From the NCBI GenBank assembly GCA_018266255.1, contig JAFEAT010000013.1, positions 124,001 through 188,000 on the forward strand: a stretch of DNA of 64,000 nt, written 5' to 3'. Source of the DNA: Cyanobacteria bacterium SZAS-4 (lineage in GTDB: Bacteria > Cyanobacteriota > Vampirovibrionia > Obscuribacterales > Obscuribacteraceae). The translations under genes and the position numbers were made by a program. The notes below the pieces were generated by a model, which was not told where the DNA came from, made no database searches, and worked only from the letters and a program-made list of their open reading frames with translations. Below are positions 46,068 through 54,279 of this stretch, one piece after another; within the stretch, counting starts at the first letter, position 1, and the number at the start of each line of letters is the position of its first letter.

Positions 46068-47101
46068 TATCTCTCCAAAGTCACGCTTGAAAGAGATTGC
46101 TTTTTGATTGATTGTTCTGCTATTTCAAGCAGTCGAACTACGCGCAGACCAGAATGTCCATCCGTCAACGGCACTTTCTTATTAATGATGCAATCGACAA
46201 AATGCAGTGTTTCATACTTAAGCGCTTCGGTCATATCGTAAACCGGAGCTTTCATTTCACCATGCCTGTATTGCACGAGTGCTTTGTATCGTGCGGTCTC
46301 CGTCTCTGGAGGTTTGCTCAAGAGCTCGATGCCTTTGTCATAAATTCTCACCTTTTCGATCGGGCGGTGATCGTCAAACATAAGCATCTTGCGAGTGCCA
46401 CCAATCATCATTTCTCGAATTTTCACAGGCGACAGCCAGCTGACATGAAAGTGAGCGATAAAATCATCTTCGAATTCCATCGTCATGAAAGCGACGTCTT
46501 CGATTCTCGTATCGGTGTGCGATTTTCCTATTGCTTGCAACGATTTCGGCGCTCTGCCGATGAGATAGTCGAGCAACGAAAAATCGTGCGCACCGAGATC
46601 CCAAACCACATTGACATCGTGCTGGAATATTCCCAGATTGATTCTAGTCGAGCTTAAATAGAGCAAATCGCCAAGCTCGCCGGTATCGATCATCTGCTTG
46701 ATCAAACGAACCGGTCCGTGATAGACGAACGTATGATCGACCATCAAGACAAGCTCTTTCTCAGCAGCAATAGCAATGAGCTCCTCGCACTGAGCAGAAC
46801 TTCGACACATAGGCTTAGATAGTAAAACGTGTTTACCGGCTAGCAAAGCCTGTTTGGCAAGTGAAAAATGAGTATCAACAGGAGTGGCAATCACGATCGC
46901 ATCGAGATCTTTATCTTCAATCAATTCGTTGTAATCAGAATTGAAGATGACCGACTTATATCGCGATCGATGACGCTCTAAATTGGCTGGCTGCAGATCG
47001 CAGATGTACTTCATTTCGACGTTATCGATTTCGTTGAAATTGCGGACGAAATTCGGTCCCCAATATCCGTAACCAACTATACCAACTGCTATTTGCCGCA
47101 T
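46067..47101 (-). CDS. Gfo/Idh/MocA oxidoreductase, WlbA-like
   Basis: A 344-residue NAD(P)-dependent oxidoreductase. The Rossmann motif is GIVGYGYWGPNFVRNF, followed by IVIATPVDTHF and the active-site KPMCRS (usually EKP; the first residue here is Ser). The catalytic Lys is kept. In the WlbA/WbpB position it would oxidise C3 of UDP-GlcNAc-uronate before DegT amination. It is first in the overlapping trio with the acetyltransferase and aminotransferase. About 95 bases separate it from the GT2 gene upstream. Confidence 0.88.
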   Translation of the reverse strand: MRQIAVGIVGYGYWGPNFVRNFNEIDNVEMKYICDLQPANLERHRSRYKSVIFNSDYNELIEDKDLDAIVIATPVDTHFSLAKQALLAGKHVLLSKPMCRSSAQCEELIAIAAEKELVLMVDHTFVYHGPVRLIKQMIDTGELGDLLYLSSTRINLGIFQHDVNVVWDLGAHDFSLLDYLIGRAPKSLQAIGKSHTDTRIEDVAFMTMEFEDDFIAHFHVSWLSPVKIREMMIGGTRKMLMFDDHRPIEKVRIYDKGIELLSKPPETETARYKALVQYRHGEMKAPVYDMTEALKYETLHFVDCIINKKVPLTDGHSGLRVVRLLEIAEQSIKKQSLSSVTLER

Positions 47102-47196
47102 CGAAAACGCCTTAATTTACCTGTGTGGAAATCATATCACGAGCAGCTGTCACGGATATTGGCGCAGCCCACAGGAACCGGCTTTGCGGGTCGTAC

Positions 47197-47964
47197 TCAT
47201 GGACCTTGTTTCTCTGAAGTTGGCATCACTCTTTTGAATGTTCGCTCCCGCCAGTAAGAGAACACGTCAATCAAGGAAGCGATTACCACTTTGATAGCTC
47301 CGGCACGCGCGACACCGGCTTCGCGCGGTAGATACTCGATACTGACTTCAGCAATTCGAAATCCGGCATCATTTGCTCTCAGCAGCAACTCAGGCATGGC
47401 AAAGCCTGTGCTTTTGCCCTTCATATCTCCTAACAGCCGTCGCACAACGGCTCGTTTATAGACTTGAATGAAACTGTAGTCACGAAGTTTCATATCGAAC
47501 AGAAGATGCAACAAAAGCAAATTGGCATGAGAAAGAAAAAGTCGGTAGGGCGTGTATCCGGGTCGTCCTTTGCGACTTGCCACGACAATGTCGTTGCTAT
47601 CGAGCCTGGGTAGAATCAACGCCAGGTCGTTCAAATCAAACGGGTAATCAACGCCGTTATGAGTAATCAAGTCGCCTCTCGCAACAGCAAAGGCTTTGAG
47701 GAGGCTTTCACCTTGCCGCAAATTTTTCTCGTTATTGATGACGCGAATTCGACTGTCGCTTGCAGACAATCGCTGAGCGATGACAGGTGTAGAGTCTGTA
47801 CTCGCGTCATTGACAATGATGATCTCAAAATTGCCGAAGAACTTTTCCAACGCTTGAATAGACCGCTGAACGGTGCTTTCGAGACTTTCCTCTTCATTGT
47901 AAGCAGGATAGACTACGCTTATTGGAATCTGTTGTTCTGTTTCGCTCACTGCTTGTGGCGCCAT
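47197..47964 (-). CDS. Family 2 glycosyltransferase, dolichol-phosphate-mannose-synthase-like
   Basis: A 255-residue GT-A glycosyltransferase. VVYPAYNEEESLE at the start and IIIVNDASTDST (nucleotide-sugar-binding Asp) are typical of family 2; DLNDLALILPRL follows where polyprenyl-phosphate sugar transferases have their DxD-type site. There are no transmembrane helices at the C-terminus, as in short DPM1-like enzymes. It may charge a lipid carrier with sugar for the downstream GT-C-like membrane protein. First gene of the sugar locus on the minus strand. Confidence 0.82.
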   Translation of the reverse strand: MAPQAVSETEQQIPISVVYPAYNEEESLESTVQRSIQALEKFFGNFEIIIVNDASTDSTPVIAQRLSASDSRIRVINNEKNLRQGESLLKAFAVARGDLITHNGVDYPFDLNDLALILPRLDSNDIVVASRKGRPGYTPYRLFLSHANLLLLHLLFDMKLRDYSFIQVYKRAVVRRLLGDMKGKSTGFAMPELLLRANDAGFRIAEVSIEYLPREAGVARAGAIKVVIASLIDVFSYWRERTFKRVMPTSEKQGP

Positions 47965-48321
47965 GTTCTAGTAAATGAATACCGGCAAAAAATTGCCAGA
48001 AATTCTCTCGATTGCCTAGATTGTACCCGCGTCCTAAGCAAACTAACGGGTCGCTCACCGCCAACCGCACCGAAAGATTGCAAGTTAGCGACGCCGGTCA
48101 TAGACCGCCTGACCCTTCCGGCTGGAGCAGTCGCCCAACGGTTAACAACGTTTAATAATGAGAAGGCACCGCGCTTGGTGACAAGATCTTTTTGCCAGCA
48201 CCAAATGCGGTTCATCGATCGCCACCAGAGAAGGTGGCAACAAAATATTAAAAAACGCACCATTCAGGAAGATTCTATATATAATCTGTTTATCTAATGG
48301 TTCGCATTTGGTGGCAGATCA
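47965..48321. other. Intergenic region upstream of aspartate kinase
   Basis: A gene-free stretch of 357 bases between the divergent GT2 and aspartate kinase genes. It contains a short hairpin (GGCAA-AAAA-TTGCC near 47983) and an AT-rich TATATATAATC near 48277 that may be a -10 region. I looked for a lysine-riboswitch-like leader before the kinase gene and could not recognise one. A plus-strand frame crossing from the GT2 gene into this gap looks non-coding. Confidence 0.35.
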
Positions 48322-49569
48322 ATGGGCAGGTTAGTTCAAAAATTCGGTGGCGCAACAGTAGCGGATCTGGGACGCATTCGCAAAGCGGCTGAGATAGCCG
48401 TTAAACAAGCATCAGAAGGTCATGAAGTTGTAGCTGTGGTATCAGCGATGGGGCGCAGCAGCGACCAACTGAAAGCGATGGCAAACGAACTAAACGATCA
48501 GCCCAGCGCAAGAGAACTCGATGTATTGTTATCCACCGGTGAGCAGGTATCAGGGGCCCTGATGACCATGGCGATACAATCACTTGGCTACCAGGCTCGG
48601 TCGTTCACCGGCGCTCAAGCTGGCATTGTGACTGAGCACCGTCATGGCATGGCTGGCATCAAAGATGTTCATCCAGAAGCTATCGAAGCTTGCCTTGGAC
48701 GCGGTGAAATCGCTGTTGTGGCAGGGTTTCAGGGCATGACCGAGACCAGCGAAATCACGACGCTCGGTCCAGGCGGTTCTGACACCACAGCAGTGGCACT
48801 GACTGCAGCACTAGCCGCCGAGCGATGTGACGTCTACAGCGACGTGCGCGGCGTTTTCACGGCAGACCCGCAAATTGTCCAAAATGCTCGCTGCTTGCCG
48901 GCATTGAGTTATGAAGAGATGCTGGAGATGACCTCTTCCGGAACCGATCTGCTTAGCACCTATTCACTCGAACTGGCGCTGGATACTCACATTCCGATCC
49001 GAGTGAGAGCAAGTCACAATCCAGATGACCTGGGCACTCTCATTACTCATAAGTGGGTCGCACCCGACTATGCCATCTGCGCAGTTGCTGTAGATCGGAA
49101 TCACGCCTCGCTAAACTTAACCACCACCACCCCTGGTGCACAGACACTGGAGGGAGTTTCTAATCTTTTCACAAGACTGCAAGAGCTCAGTATATCCACC
49201 GATATGATGATGCTTCTGGCGCGTGAAGACGAACCGTCGCAAGAGTTAGCCTTGACCGTCGATCGCCGGGCTATCGCTCGGGTCAAAACAATCATTGAAT
49301 CTTTGTCAGAGAGCCTCGGCAATCCAAAAGTAACTTTTGATACCACCAGTGCTCGAATTTCAGTGATCGGAAGACACTTGACTTCACGCACCGACATCGT
49401 TGCTGGCGTCTTCGCTACACTGCATGCTGCGTCGATTCCAGTGCAACTTGTAGCTACAAGCGATATGCGTGTGACAGTGCTTTTGCCCGATCAACATGCT
49501 GCTGAAGCTGTCCGACTGATACACAATCGGTTCAAGCTGGCAGAAGGCTCTTCTGCTGCCTTTAATTAG
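48322..49569 (+). CDS. lysC: Aspartate kinase
   Basis: Aspartate kinase catalyses the first step toward Lys, Thr and Met. The 415-residue protein has VQKFGGATVAD (usual form KFGGTSV), LSTGEQVS, the substrate motif GPGGSDTTAVAL, YSDVRGVFTADP, and two C-terminal ACT domains (about 260-410), so allosteric feedback by Lys and/or Thr is expected. Length fits monofunctional enzymes. The ribosome site is GGTGG, eight bases upstream. It stands alone, with two small unrelated genes downstream. Confidence 0.95.
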   Translation: MGRLVQKFGGATVADLGRIRKAAEIAVKQASEGHEVVAVVSAMGRSSDQLKAMANELNDQPSARELDVLLSTGEQVSGALMTMAIQSLGYQARSFTGAQAGIVTEHRHGMAGIKDVHPEAIEACLGRGEIAVVAGFQGMTETSEITTLGPGGSDTTAVALTAALAAERCDVYSDVRGVFTADPQIVQNARCLPALSYEEMLEMTSSGTDLLSTYSLELALDTHIPIRVRASHNPDDLGTLITHKWVAPDYAICAVAVDRNHASLNLTTTTPGAQTLEGVSNLFTRLQELSISTDMMMLLAREDEPSQELALTVDRRAIARVKTIIESLSESLGNPKVTFDTTSARISVIGRHLTSRTDIVAGVFATLHAASIPVQLVATSDMRVTVLLPDQHAAEAVRLIHNRFKLAEGSSAAFN

Positions 49570-49658
49570 TACTCAATTTGCGTCTCAGGACCTCTAGAGC
49601 GACACTTTTCATGGGTCGTCGCGTATAGTAGTAATCGTAGTCTTTGAGAGATAGGCAA

Positions 49659-50063
49659 ATGTCCCCAAATTTTGACAACCTGGTAAACAAAGGCAAGGGC
49701 TTCTTAAAACAAGCCGCTGACCAAACGACACGCATTGCAAAAATCGGAAAGTTGAACACCAACGTCATGACGTTGCGTTCGGAAAAGGGTAGACACCTTC
49801 AGACGATCGGACTGAGAGCATATACGCTGTTTACCGAGAACAGTAAAATCGACGGCACGGTGTTGCAAGAAAAAGTGCGCGACGAAATCGCTCAAATTGA
49901 ACGCATCGAAAGTCGCGTGCGAGAAATCGAAGAAGAAATTGCAGACCTGCGCGCCAACACTCATGTCGACGTTACAGACGTGACTGATGATGATGACGAT
50001 GACGACGCGGCAGACGATGATAAAGACGCTCACGACAAAGACGAGAAAGCTAAGCATGATTGA
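49659..50063 (+). CDS. Small coiled-coil protein with Asp-rich tail
   Basis: A 134-residue cytoplasmic protein from ATG 49659 (TAGG upstream). The middle is a helical coiled coil (EKVRDEIAQIERIESRV), and the last 35 residues are strongly acidic with a run of Asp followed by Asp/Lys/His mixtures. The N-terminus (FDNLVNKGKGFLKQAADQTT) is amphipathic. It resembles zinc-ribbon-less small stress proteins, but no family can be assigned. The stop overlaps the next ATG by eight bases, so the two are coupled. Confidence 0.65.
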   Translation: MSPNFDNLVNKGKGFLKQAADQTTRIAKIGKLNTNVMTLRSEKGRHLQTIGLRAYTLFTENSKIDGTVLQEKVRDEIAQIERIESRVREIEEEIADLRANTHVDVTDVTDDDDDDDAADDDKDAHDKDEKAKHD

Positions 50064-50628
50064 TAAATCGAGCAGTTTGCTAGAGAGAGTATTCTCGAGT
50101 AAACGGACTCTACAGGCCGCTTGTGCAGCTGGTATGTTTTTCCTGGCCCATATTCCGGCCCTGGCAGATGCGATATCGCCTGCCATCACCGGTGATGGTA
50201 AACAATATTCAAAAGATCGAGCCAACACCGCCTATTTCGGCACTGGAATATCTGGACGTTTAACAGAGGCATCGACTCTCAGGTTCGAAGGAGAGCAAGA
50301 AACTGCTGCTGAAAATTATGACCTTGCTATCAAGAAATTGCAGAAAGCGGTGCAGCTCGACCCAGCCGATCCAACAGGGCACATCTTATTGGCACGAGCC
50401 CTCTCAACCAAGGTGCGCAAGTCTCCAAAACCAGACGAGAAGCAAATTGCGCAGGCAATCGAAGAATGGAAACTAATTTGGCACCACGATGCTGATTTGT
50501 TGGAACAGGTGGAAGGCAAAAGAGAAACACGTTCTTTGCAAAAATTTGCCAAAGCAGTAGCTAAGTACAATTTGGATCATCCTGAGAAATCCCAGGTCGC
50601 GGCTAAGGAAAGTCCCAACAAGCTTTAG
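50056..50628 (+). CDS. Exported protein with a TPR-like pair
   Basis: A 190-residue protein from ATG 50056. The N-terminus has a basic region and hydrophobic stretch (LQAACAAGMFFLAHIPALADA), typical of a signal peptide. The mature part has one TPR-like hairpin (AAENYDLAIKKLQKAVQLDPADPTGHI split around residue 90) and a charged helical end. It overlaps the preceding acidic protein by eight bases. Likely periplasmic; function unknown. Confidence 0.65.
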   Translation: MIDKSSSLLERVFSSKRTLQAACAAGMFFLAHIPALADAISPAITGDGKQYSKDRANTAYFGTGISGRLTEASTLRFEGEQETAAENYDLAIKKLQKAVQLDPADPTGHILLARALSTKVRKSPKPDEKQIAQAIEEWKLIWHHDADLLEQVEGKRETRSLQKFAKAVAKYNLDHPEKSQVAAKESPNKL

Positions 50629-50676
50629 GCTTGCTCATGGCTTTATCTCAAACAGCTCTGTCGCTTACTTCTAACT

Positions 50677-51654
50677 TTATCGCTTGCTGGTTGCTTCAGC
50701 TTTTGCTTCGGATTTCTTTGCAGCAGTTCCATTTACTGGTGTTAGCCACTTGTGATATTTCTGCTTTTCACCACGGCAAATCGAGATGTATGTATCTTTG
50801 ATTTGGTTCGAAACTGACCCTGCGCGTCCATTACCAACCTTGCGTTTGTCGATTTCGATAATCGGCGCAATCTGAGCACCAGTGCCGCAGAAGAAGAGTT
50901 CATCGGCTGTGTAGAGTTCGCTCCGGTCAATGGTGCGCGAGACTGTAGACATTCCGAGTTCTTCTTCAGCCAATTCCATTATGCTACCGCGGGTGATGCC
51001 TTCCAAAATATTCTCCGTTGTCGGTGTTGTGATCAACTGTCCGCGTTTGACCATGAAAATATTCATAGCGCTGCCTTCAGAGACATGTCCGTTTTCAGAG
51101 AGCACGATGCACTCATCAAAACCAGCCATGACTGCGTCTGTCTTGGCCAGCGCTGTATTGGCGTAAGCACCGACAATCTTCGCTCTCGCCGGAATTGCGT
51201 TGTCTTCGACACGTCTCCAGCTGGAAATTTGCACCTTCAGACCTTCCGCACCATGGAAGTAATCGCCAAAGGGAACTGTAAACATGCAAATGTCACTCGG
51301 GTTATTATCCAAACTAGGACCGACTCGGTGTGCAGTTTTGTATGCAGCCGGGCGAATATAAGTGTCTGTGGTAGGAGCATTGCGTCGCAGGAGTTCAACA
51401 GTTATGTTGCAGAGTTCGTCGACGGAATATTTGGTTTCGAGATACATGATCTTCATGCTGTCGACCATGCGTTCGAAATGCTCACGCAAACGGAAAACGT
51501 AAAGCTCTTCCTCGTTGGCGTTCCAGTAGGCTCTGATGCCCTCAAAGACTGCTGTTCCGTACATGAAGGAGTGATTCATGATGTTGATGTTAGCGTCTTC
51601 GATCGGCACGAAATTGCCTTTGAAATATGCCAACGATTTTTTATCAGTTTCCAT
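50677..51654 (-). CDS. ilvE: Branched-chain amino acid aminotransferase
   Basis: IlvE transfers amino groups between Glu and the 2-oxo acids of Leu, Ile and Val. The 325-residue fold-type IV PLP enzyme shows FMYGTAVFEGIRAY, RLREHFERM, TYIRPAAY, the Schiff-base Lys in RAKIVGAYANTALAK, GFDECIVLSENGHVSEGSAMN and ILEGITRGS. AGAGG lies five bases before ATG 51654. The C-terminal 20 residues are Lys/Ala-rich and extra to the family. Last of a minus-strand run that follows the TPR and CsgG-domain genes. Confidence 0.93.
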   Translation of the reverse strand: METDKKSLAYFKGNFVPIEDANINIMNHSFMYGTAVFEGIRAYWNANEEELYVFRLREHFERMVDSMKIMYLETKYSVDELCNITVELLRRNAPTTDTYIRPAAYKTAHRVGPSLDNNPSDICMFTVPFGDYFHGAEGLKVQISSWRRVEDNAIPARAKIVGAYANTALAKTDAVMAGFDECIVLSENGHVSEGSAMNIFMVKRGQLITTPTTENILEGITRGSIMELAEEELGMSTVSRTIDRSELYTADELFFCGTGAQIAPIIEIDKRKVGNGRAGSVSNQIKDTYISICRGEKQKYHKWLTPVNGTAAKKSEAKAEATSKR

Positions 51655-51746
51655 TTTGCCTCTCAACGATTTCCTAAATTTTGTCTGCCGTTACGAGAAT
51701 TCGAAAGATCAGGATCAACTACATACTCGAGATCTATAGTGCGACG

Positions 51747-52241
51747 CTACGAGTCCGGATTTGGCGGTGCGTCAGGCTTCTTACTTTCGCAAAAGCGGAT
51801 TCGATCAACCACTGCTTGCCGCTGTCCGGCATCTGGTTTTAACTCCAAAAACTTGCTGAATGCTTTCGCTGCGTTGTCCCACTCCTGGTCGCTCTCGCAC
51901 AGTGTGCCCAGTTCATACCAACCATCGGCCAGATCTGGTTCGAGTTGCACAGCAGTGCGATATTCAGTTTTGGCTTCACTATATTTGGTCACCCGCTTAA
52001 GGCATTTTCCGATGCCCAGGTGACACTTACCAGAGTTTGGATACTTCGCCGACTGCTTACGGAAGAACGTAAGCGCAGTCTCTGTATTTCCCTGAGTGAG
52101 CTGATTGTAGCCGCTGCTCAGAGCCTTATCCCAATCTGTAGGGTCCTTAGCAAACGATGGCAAGCTGAATAAGCCTGCCATCGCGATTGTGATTGGAATT
52201 AAGACGGAGCTGCGGAGTTTGGAGTTAAATGCGAAGGTCAT
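51747..52241 (-). CDS. Exported TPR protein
   Basis: A 164-residue protein from ATG 52241, with AAGGA eight bases upstream; an ATG three codons earlier has the site too close. A signal peptide (VLIPITIAMAGLFSLPSFA-KD) is followed by three TPR units (YNQLTQGNTETALTFF, RVTKYSEAKTEYRTAV, DQEWDNAAKAFSKFL). It follows the CsgG-domain gene by 28 bases and is probably cotranscribed. TPR partners commonly assist secretion complexes; here the partner is unknown. Confidence 0.75.
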   Translation of the reverse strand: MTFAFNSKLRSSVLIPITIAMAGLFSLPSFAKDPTDWDKALSSGYNQLTQGNTETALTFFRKQSAKYPNSGKCHLGIGKCLKRVTKYSEAKTEYRTAVQLEPDLADGWYELGTLCESDQEWDNAAKAFSKFLELKPDAGQRQAVVDRIRFCESKKPDAPPNPDS

Positions 52242-52269
52242 TTTATTCATCCTTTCCGCTGTATTCGTC

Positions 52270-53361
52270 CTATTTTGTTTTCTTTGGTGATAGCACCGTG
52301 CCGGTTGCGCTGATCGAGCGAATCGGTGCGATGTCGGCGCCAGGCACAGGTGACACAACAACCGCCGAGACGTCTGTTGTCACTTTAGCGACGTTGTCAC
52401 CAACTTTGACACCAGAGCCCTTGGTGATACTGCCAGTCGAGTTGTCGGTATCAACACTGCTCAACTTGATGATCGCGATAGTGTTGACCATCTCTTTGAG
52501 CACCTTACCGCTGGTTGGATCTTTGATGGTTTTGTATGCACGTTGTACTTGCAGATTGTCGCCAGTGGCTAAACCGTTCACTTTACCCACGTTGACTACA
52601 ACTTGGGTGCCGGTGACGTCAGCAATTTTTCCCTGCACATTAGCAGCTGCCAGTGATTGATTGTCTGGAATTTTCGCAGCCAGTGCATTCAACTGAGAGC
52701 CCATTGAATCTACTGCCTGCATGGTTGCTTCCCCCGCAATCGAACTTGCGAAGTCTGAAGAACCCATGTCGAAGCCGGCACCACCGCCAAAGAGCGAAAC
52801 GCCCTTACGCAGCGACTCACCAGTTCCGTGTACAGAGCCGAGAATGGCACCAGTCGTAACGTCGATAATGCGTGCATCGACTGCTACTTTCACAGTGCTC
52901 TTGTGGCTGCTTGCGCCGCCGAACATGCTCAAGTATCCGCCATACGGCACGTAGCCGAGAGCACCAACCGCGCCACTAGCGCTGACATTCTTGTTCTCGA
53001 AACCGAAGTTGGTTACGGTTCCTACAACCATCGCATCGATGCTCAATAATTTACCGATTTTGACGGCTGTGGCTGGATCTGCACGGTCACTAACTGAGAA
53101 ATTCTGCTCTTTCAAAATGGAGTCGAGCATCTGTCTGTCGACCACAGTGTATGTACCGTCGTTGACCAACTTGGTGATCAGCAGACTGACGATACCTTTA
53201 CCCACGTCGTACGTACCGACCTGTCCGCCCTGAACCGCGCCGTAATCGAATGGCATGATAGCTATGCGTCGCTTCGCATCAGCCCGTGCCGCCAGCGGCA
53301 TCACTAAGTTCACAACGAAAAGAAGTGCGATAAGCATTGCACTGGTTTTGCGCGCATTCAT
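52270..53361 (-). CDS. CsgG-domain exported protein
   Basis: A 363-residue protein from ATG 53361 (AGGAG ten bases upstream). A signal peptide (about 1-28, ending AARA-DA) lacks a lipobox Cys, unlike true CsgG. Residues about 32-240 carry the CsgG-type fold: RIAIMPFDYG, YDVGKGIVSLLITKLV, YTVVDRQMLDSILKEQNF, AVKIGKLLSIDAMVVGTVT and a Gly-rich insertion, then DARIIDVTTGAILGS. The C-terminal domain is beta-rich. CsgG forms the curli export pore, but many CsgG-domain proteins are periplasmic and not curli-related. No curli subunit is seen nearby. Confidence 0.8.
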   Translation of the reverse strand: MNARKTSAMLIALLFVVNLVMPLAARADAKRRIAIMPFDYGAVQGGQVGTYDVGKGIVSLLITKLVNDGTYTVVDRQMLDSILKEQNFSVSDRADPATAVKIGKLLSIDAMVVGTVTNFGFENKNVSASGAVGALGYVPYGGYLSMFGGASSHKSTVKVAVDARIIDVTTGAILGSVHGTGESLRKGVSLFGGGAGFDMGSSDFASSIAGEATMQAVDSMGSQLNALAAKIPDNQSLAAANVQGKIADVTGTQVVVNVGKVNGLATGDNLQVQRAYKTIKDPTSGKVLKEMVNTIAIIKLSSVDTDNSTGSITKGSGVKVGDNVAKVTTDVSAVVVSPVPGADIAPIRSISATGTVLSPKKTK

Positions 53362-53522
53362 CTTTATGTTCTCTCCTACCAAATTTGGAGTGGTTTTCCG
53401 TTTGCCGCTTAAGACGGCTAAAACGCAGGCACTAGCCTAAAAGTTTACTGGATTGAGGACCGAGAGCGACACCCCTTTATGTTAAGACTGCGACTGGCAC
53501 CGCCTTTTAGGTTAAGTTCTGC

Positions 53523-54200
53523 CTAATGTGATGCACCCTTGCGCGCTTTGGCAGCGGGCGAAAGGCTAGCATTACGCTGGCTTTCCAGTTTCTTCTTCAA
53601 CGCTTGAACGGCGCTGAAGTGAGGTGTTTCCGGGGTGATCGGGCGTAACAAAGCGATAGCTTCATCAAACTTGCGTTCGGAGCCAAGCCTGGTCGCCTTA
53701 ATCATCCGTTCGCGGGTTTCCATTTCCACCTCGACCGCCTGCTGAATCGGTCCTACCGCGCGCTCGGTTAACCCCGAAATAACGTCTTGCACGGCATTGT
53801 CAACCAGCTTCTTGTTGAGCTGAGTGCCTGGTGTCAGTGAAAAATCCTGATTGTATTTTTGCAGTGACACCGTGCTGATAATGTGTCCGGCCGTGGTTTT
53901 AGTTGTCACTGTGCCGTTGTAGCGAATCTGCCCGCTGTTCTGGTCCAGCATCTCCTTAATATTGCAGACAACGTACCAGTCTGGATTGGTGGGACTCAGG
54001 GCAACGTCTTGATTGCTTTGCAGCTGACCATTAATCCGATCGCACACTTCCTGCTCTTGTCCACTGCCGCCTCCGGGCACTACGGCTATACGTACCGGCG
54101 GTGCATCTGCCGACGCTGGTCTGACGCAAGTAAGCACGACAAAGCACAGCCCGATGCACCAAAAGAAGACTCTTCTGGCTTCCGACCAAGTAAAAGCCAT
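53523..54200 (-). CDS. Exported protein of unknown function beside CsgG-domain gene
   Basis: A 225-residue protein from ATG 54200, behind a strong GAGGAGG. A signal peptide (RRVFFWCIGLCFVVLTC, cleavage near ASADA) is followed by VRIAVVPGGGSGQEQE, reminiscent of the first strand and helix of CsgG/FlgT-like folds, with Cys residues that may pair. The C-terminus is helical with a TPR-like hint (RKFDEAIALLRP). It is upstream of the CsgG-domain gene by about 160 bases and likely belongs to the same functional group. No firm family. Confidence 0.65.
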   Translation of the reverse strand: MAFTWSEARRVFFWCIGLCFVVLTCVRPASADAPPVRIAVVPGGGSGQEQEVCDRINGQLQSNQDVALSPTNPDWYVVCNIKEMLDQNSGQIRYNGTVTTKTTAGHIISTVSLQKYNQDFSLTPGTQLNKKLVDNAVQDVISGLTERAVGPIQQAVEVEMETRERMIKATRLGSERKFDEAIALLRPITPETPHFSAVQALKKKLESQRNASLSPAAKARKGASH

Positions 54201-54279
54201 CGCTTTAAACCTCCTCAAATACGCTTTCGTTAATGTTAGGTCGATCGGTAAGTCGACCAATAACTGGACGCATTTGATC

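Noticed and set aside
47659..48297. 212-codon plus-strand frame across the GT2 gene and the gap before the aspartate kinase gene
   Set aside because: Starts inside the GT2 gene in antisense and shows no protein features.
47965..48321. Possible lysine riboswitch before the aspartate kinase gene
   Set aside because: The conserved core elements of the lysine riboswitch could not be recognised, and no terminator-like switch is seen.
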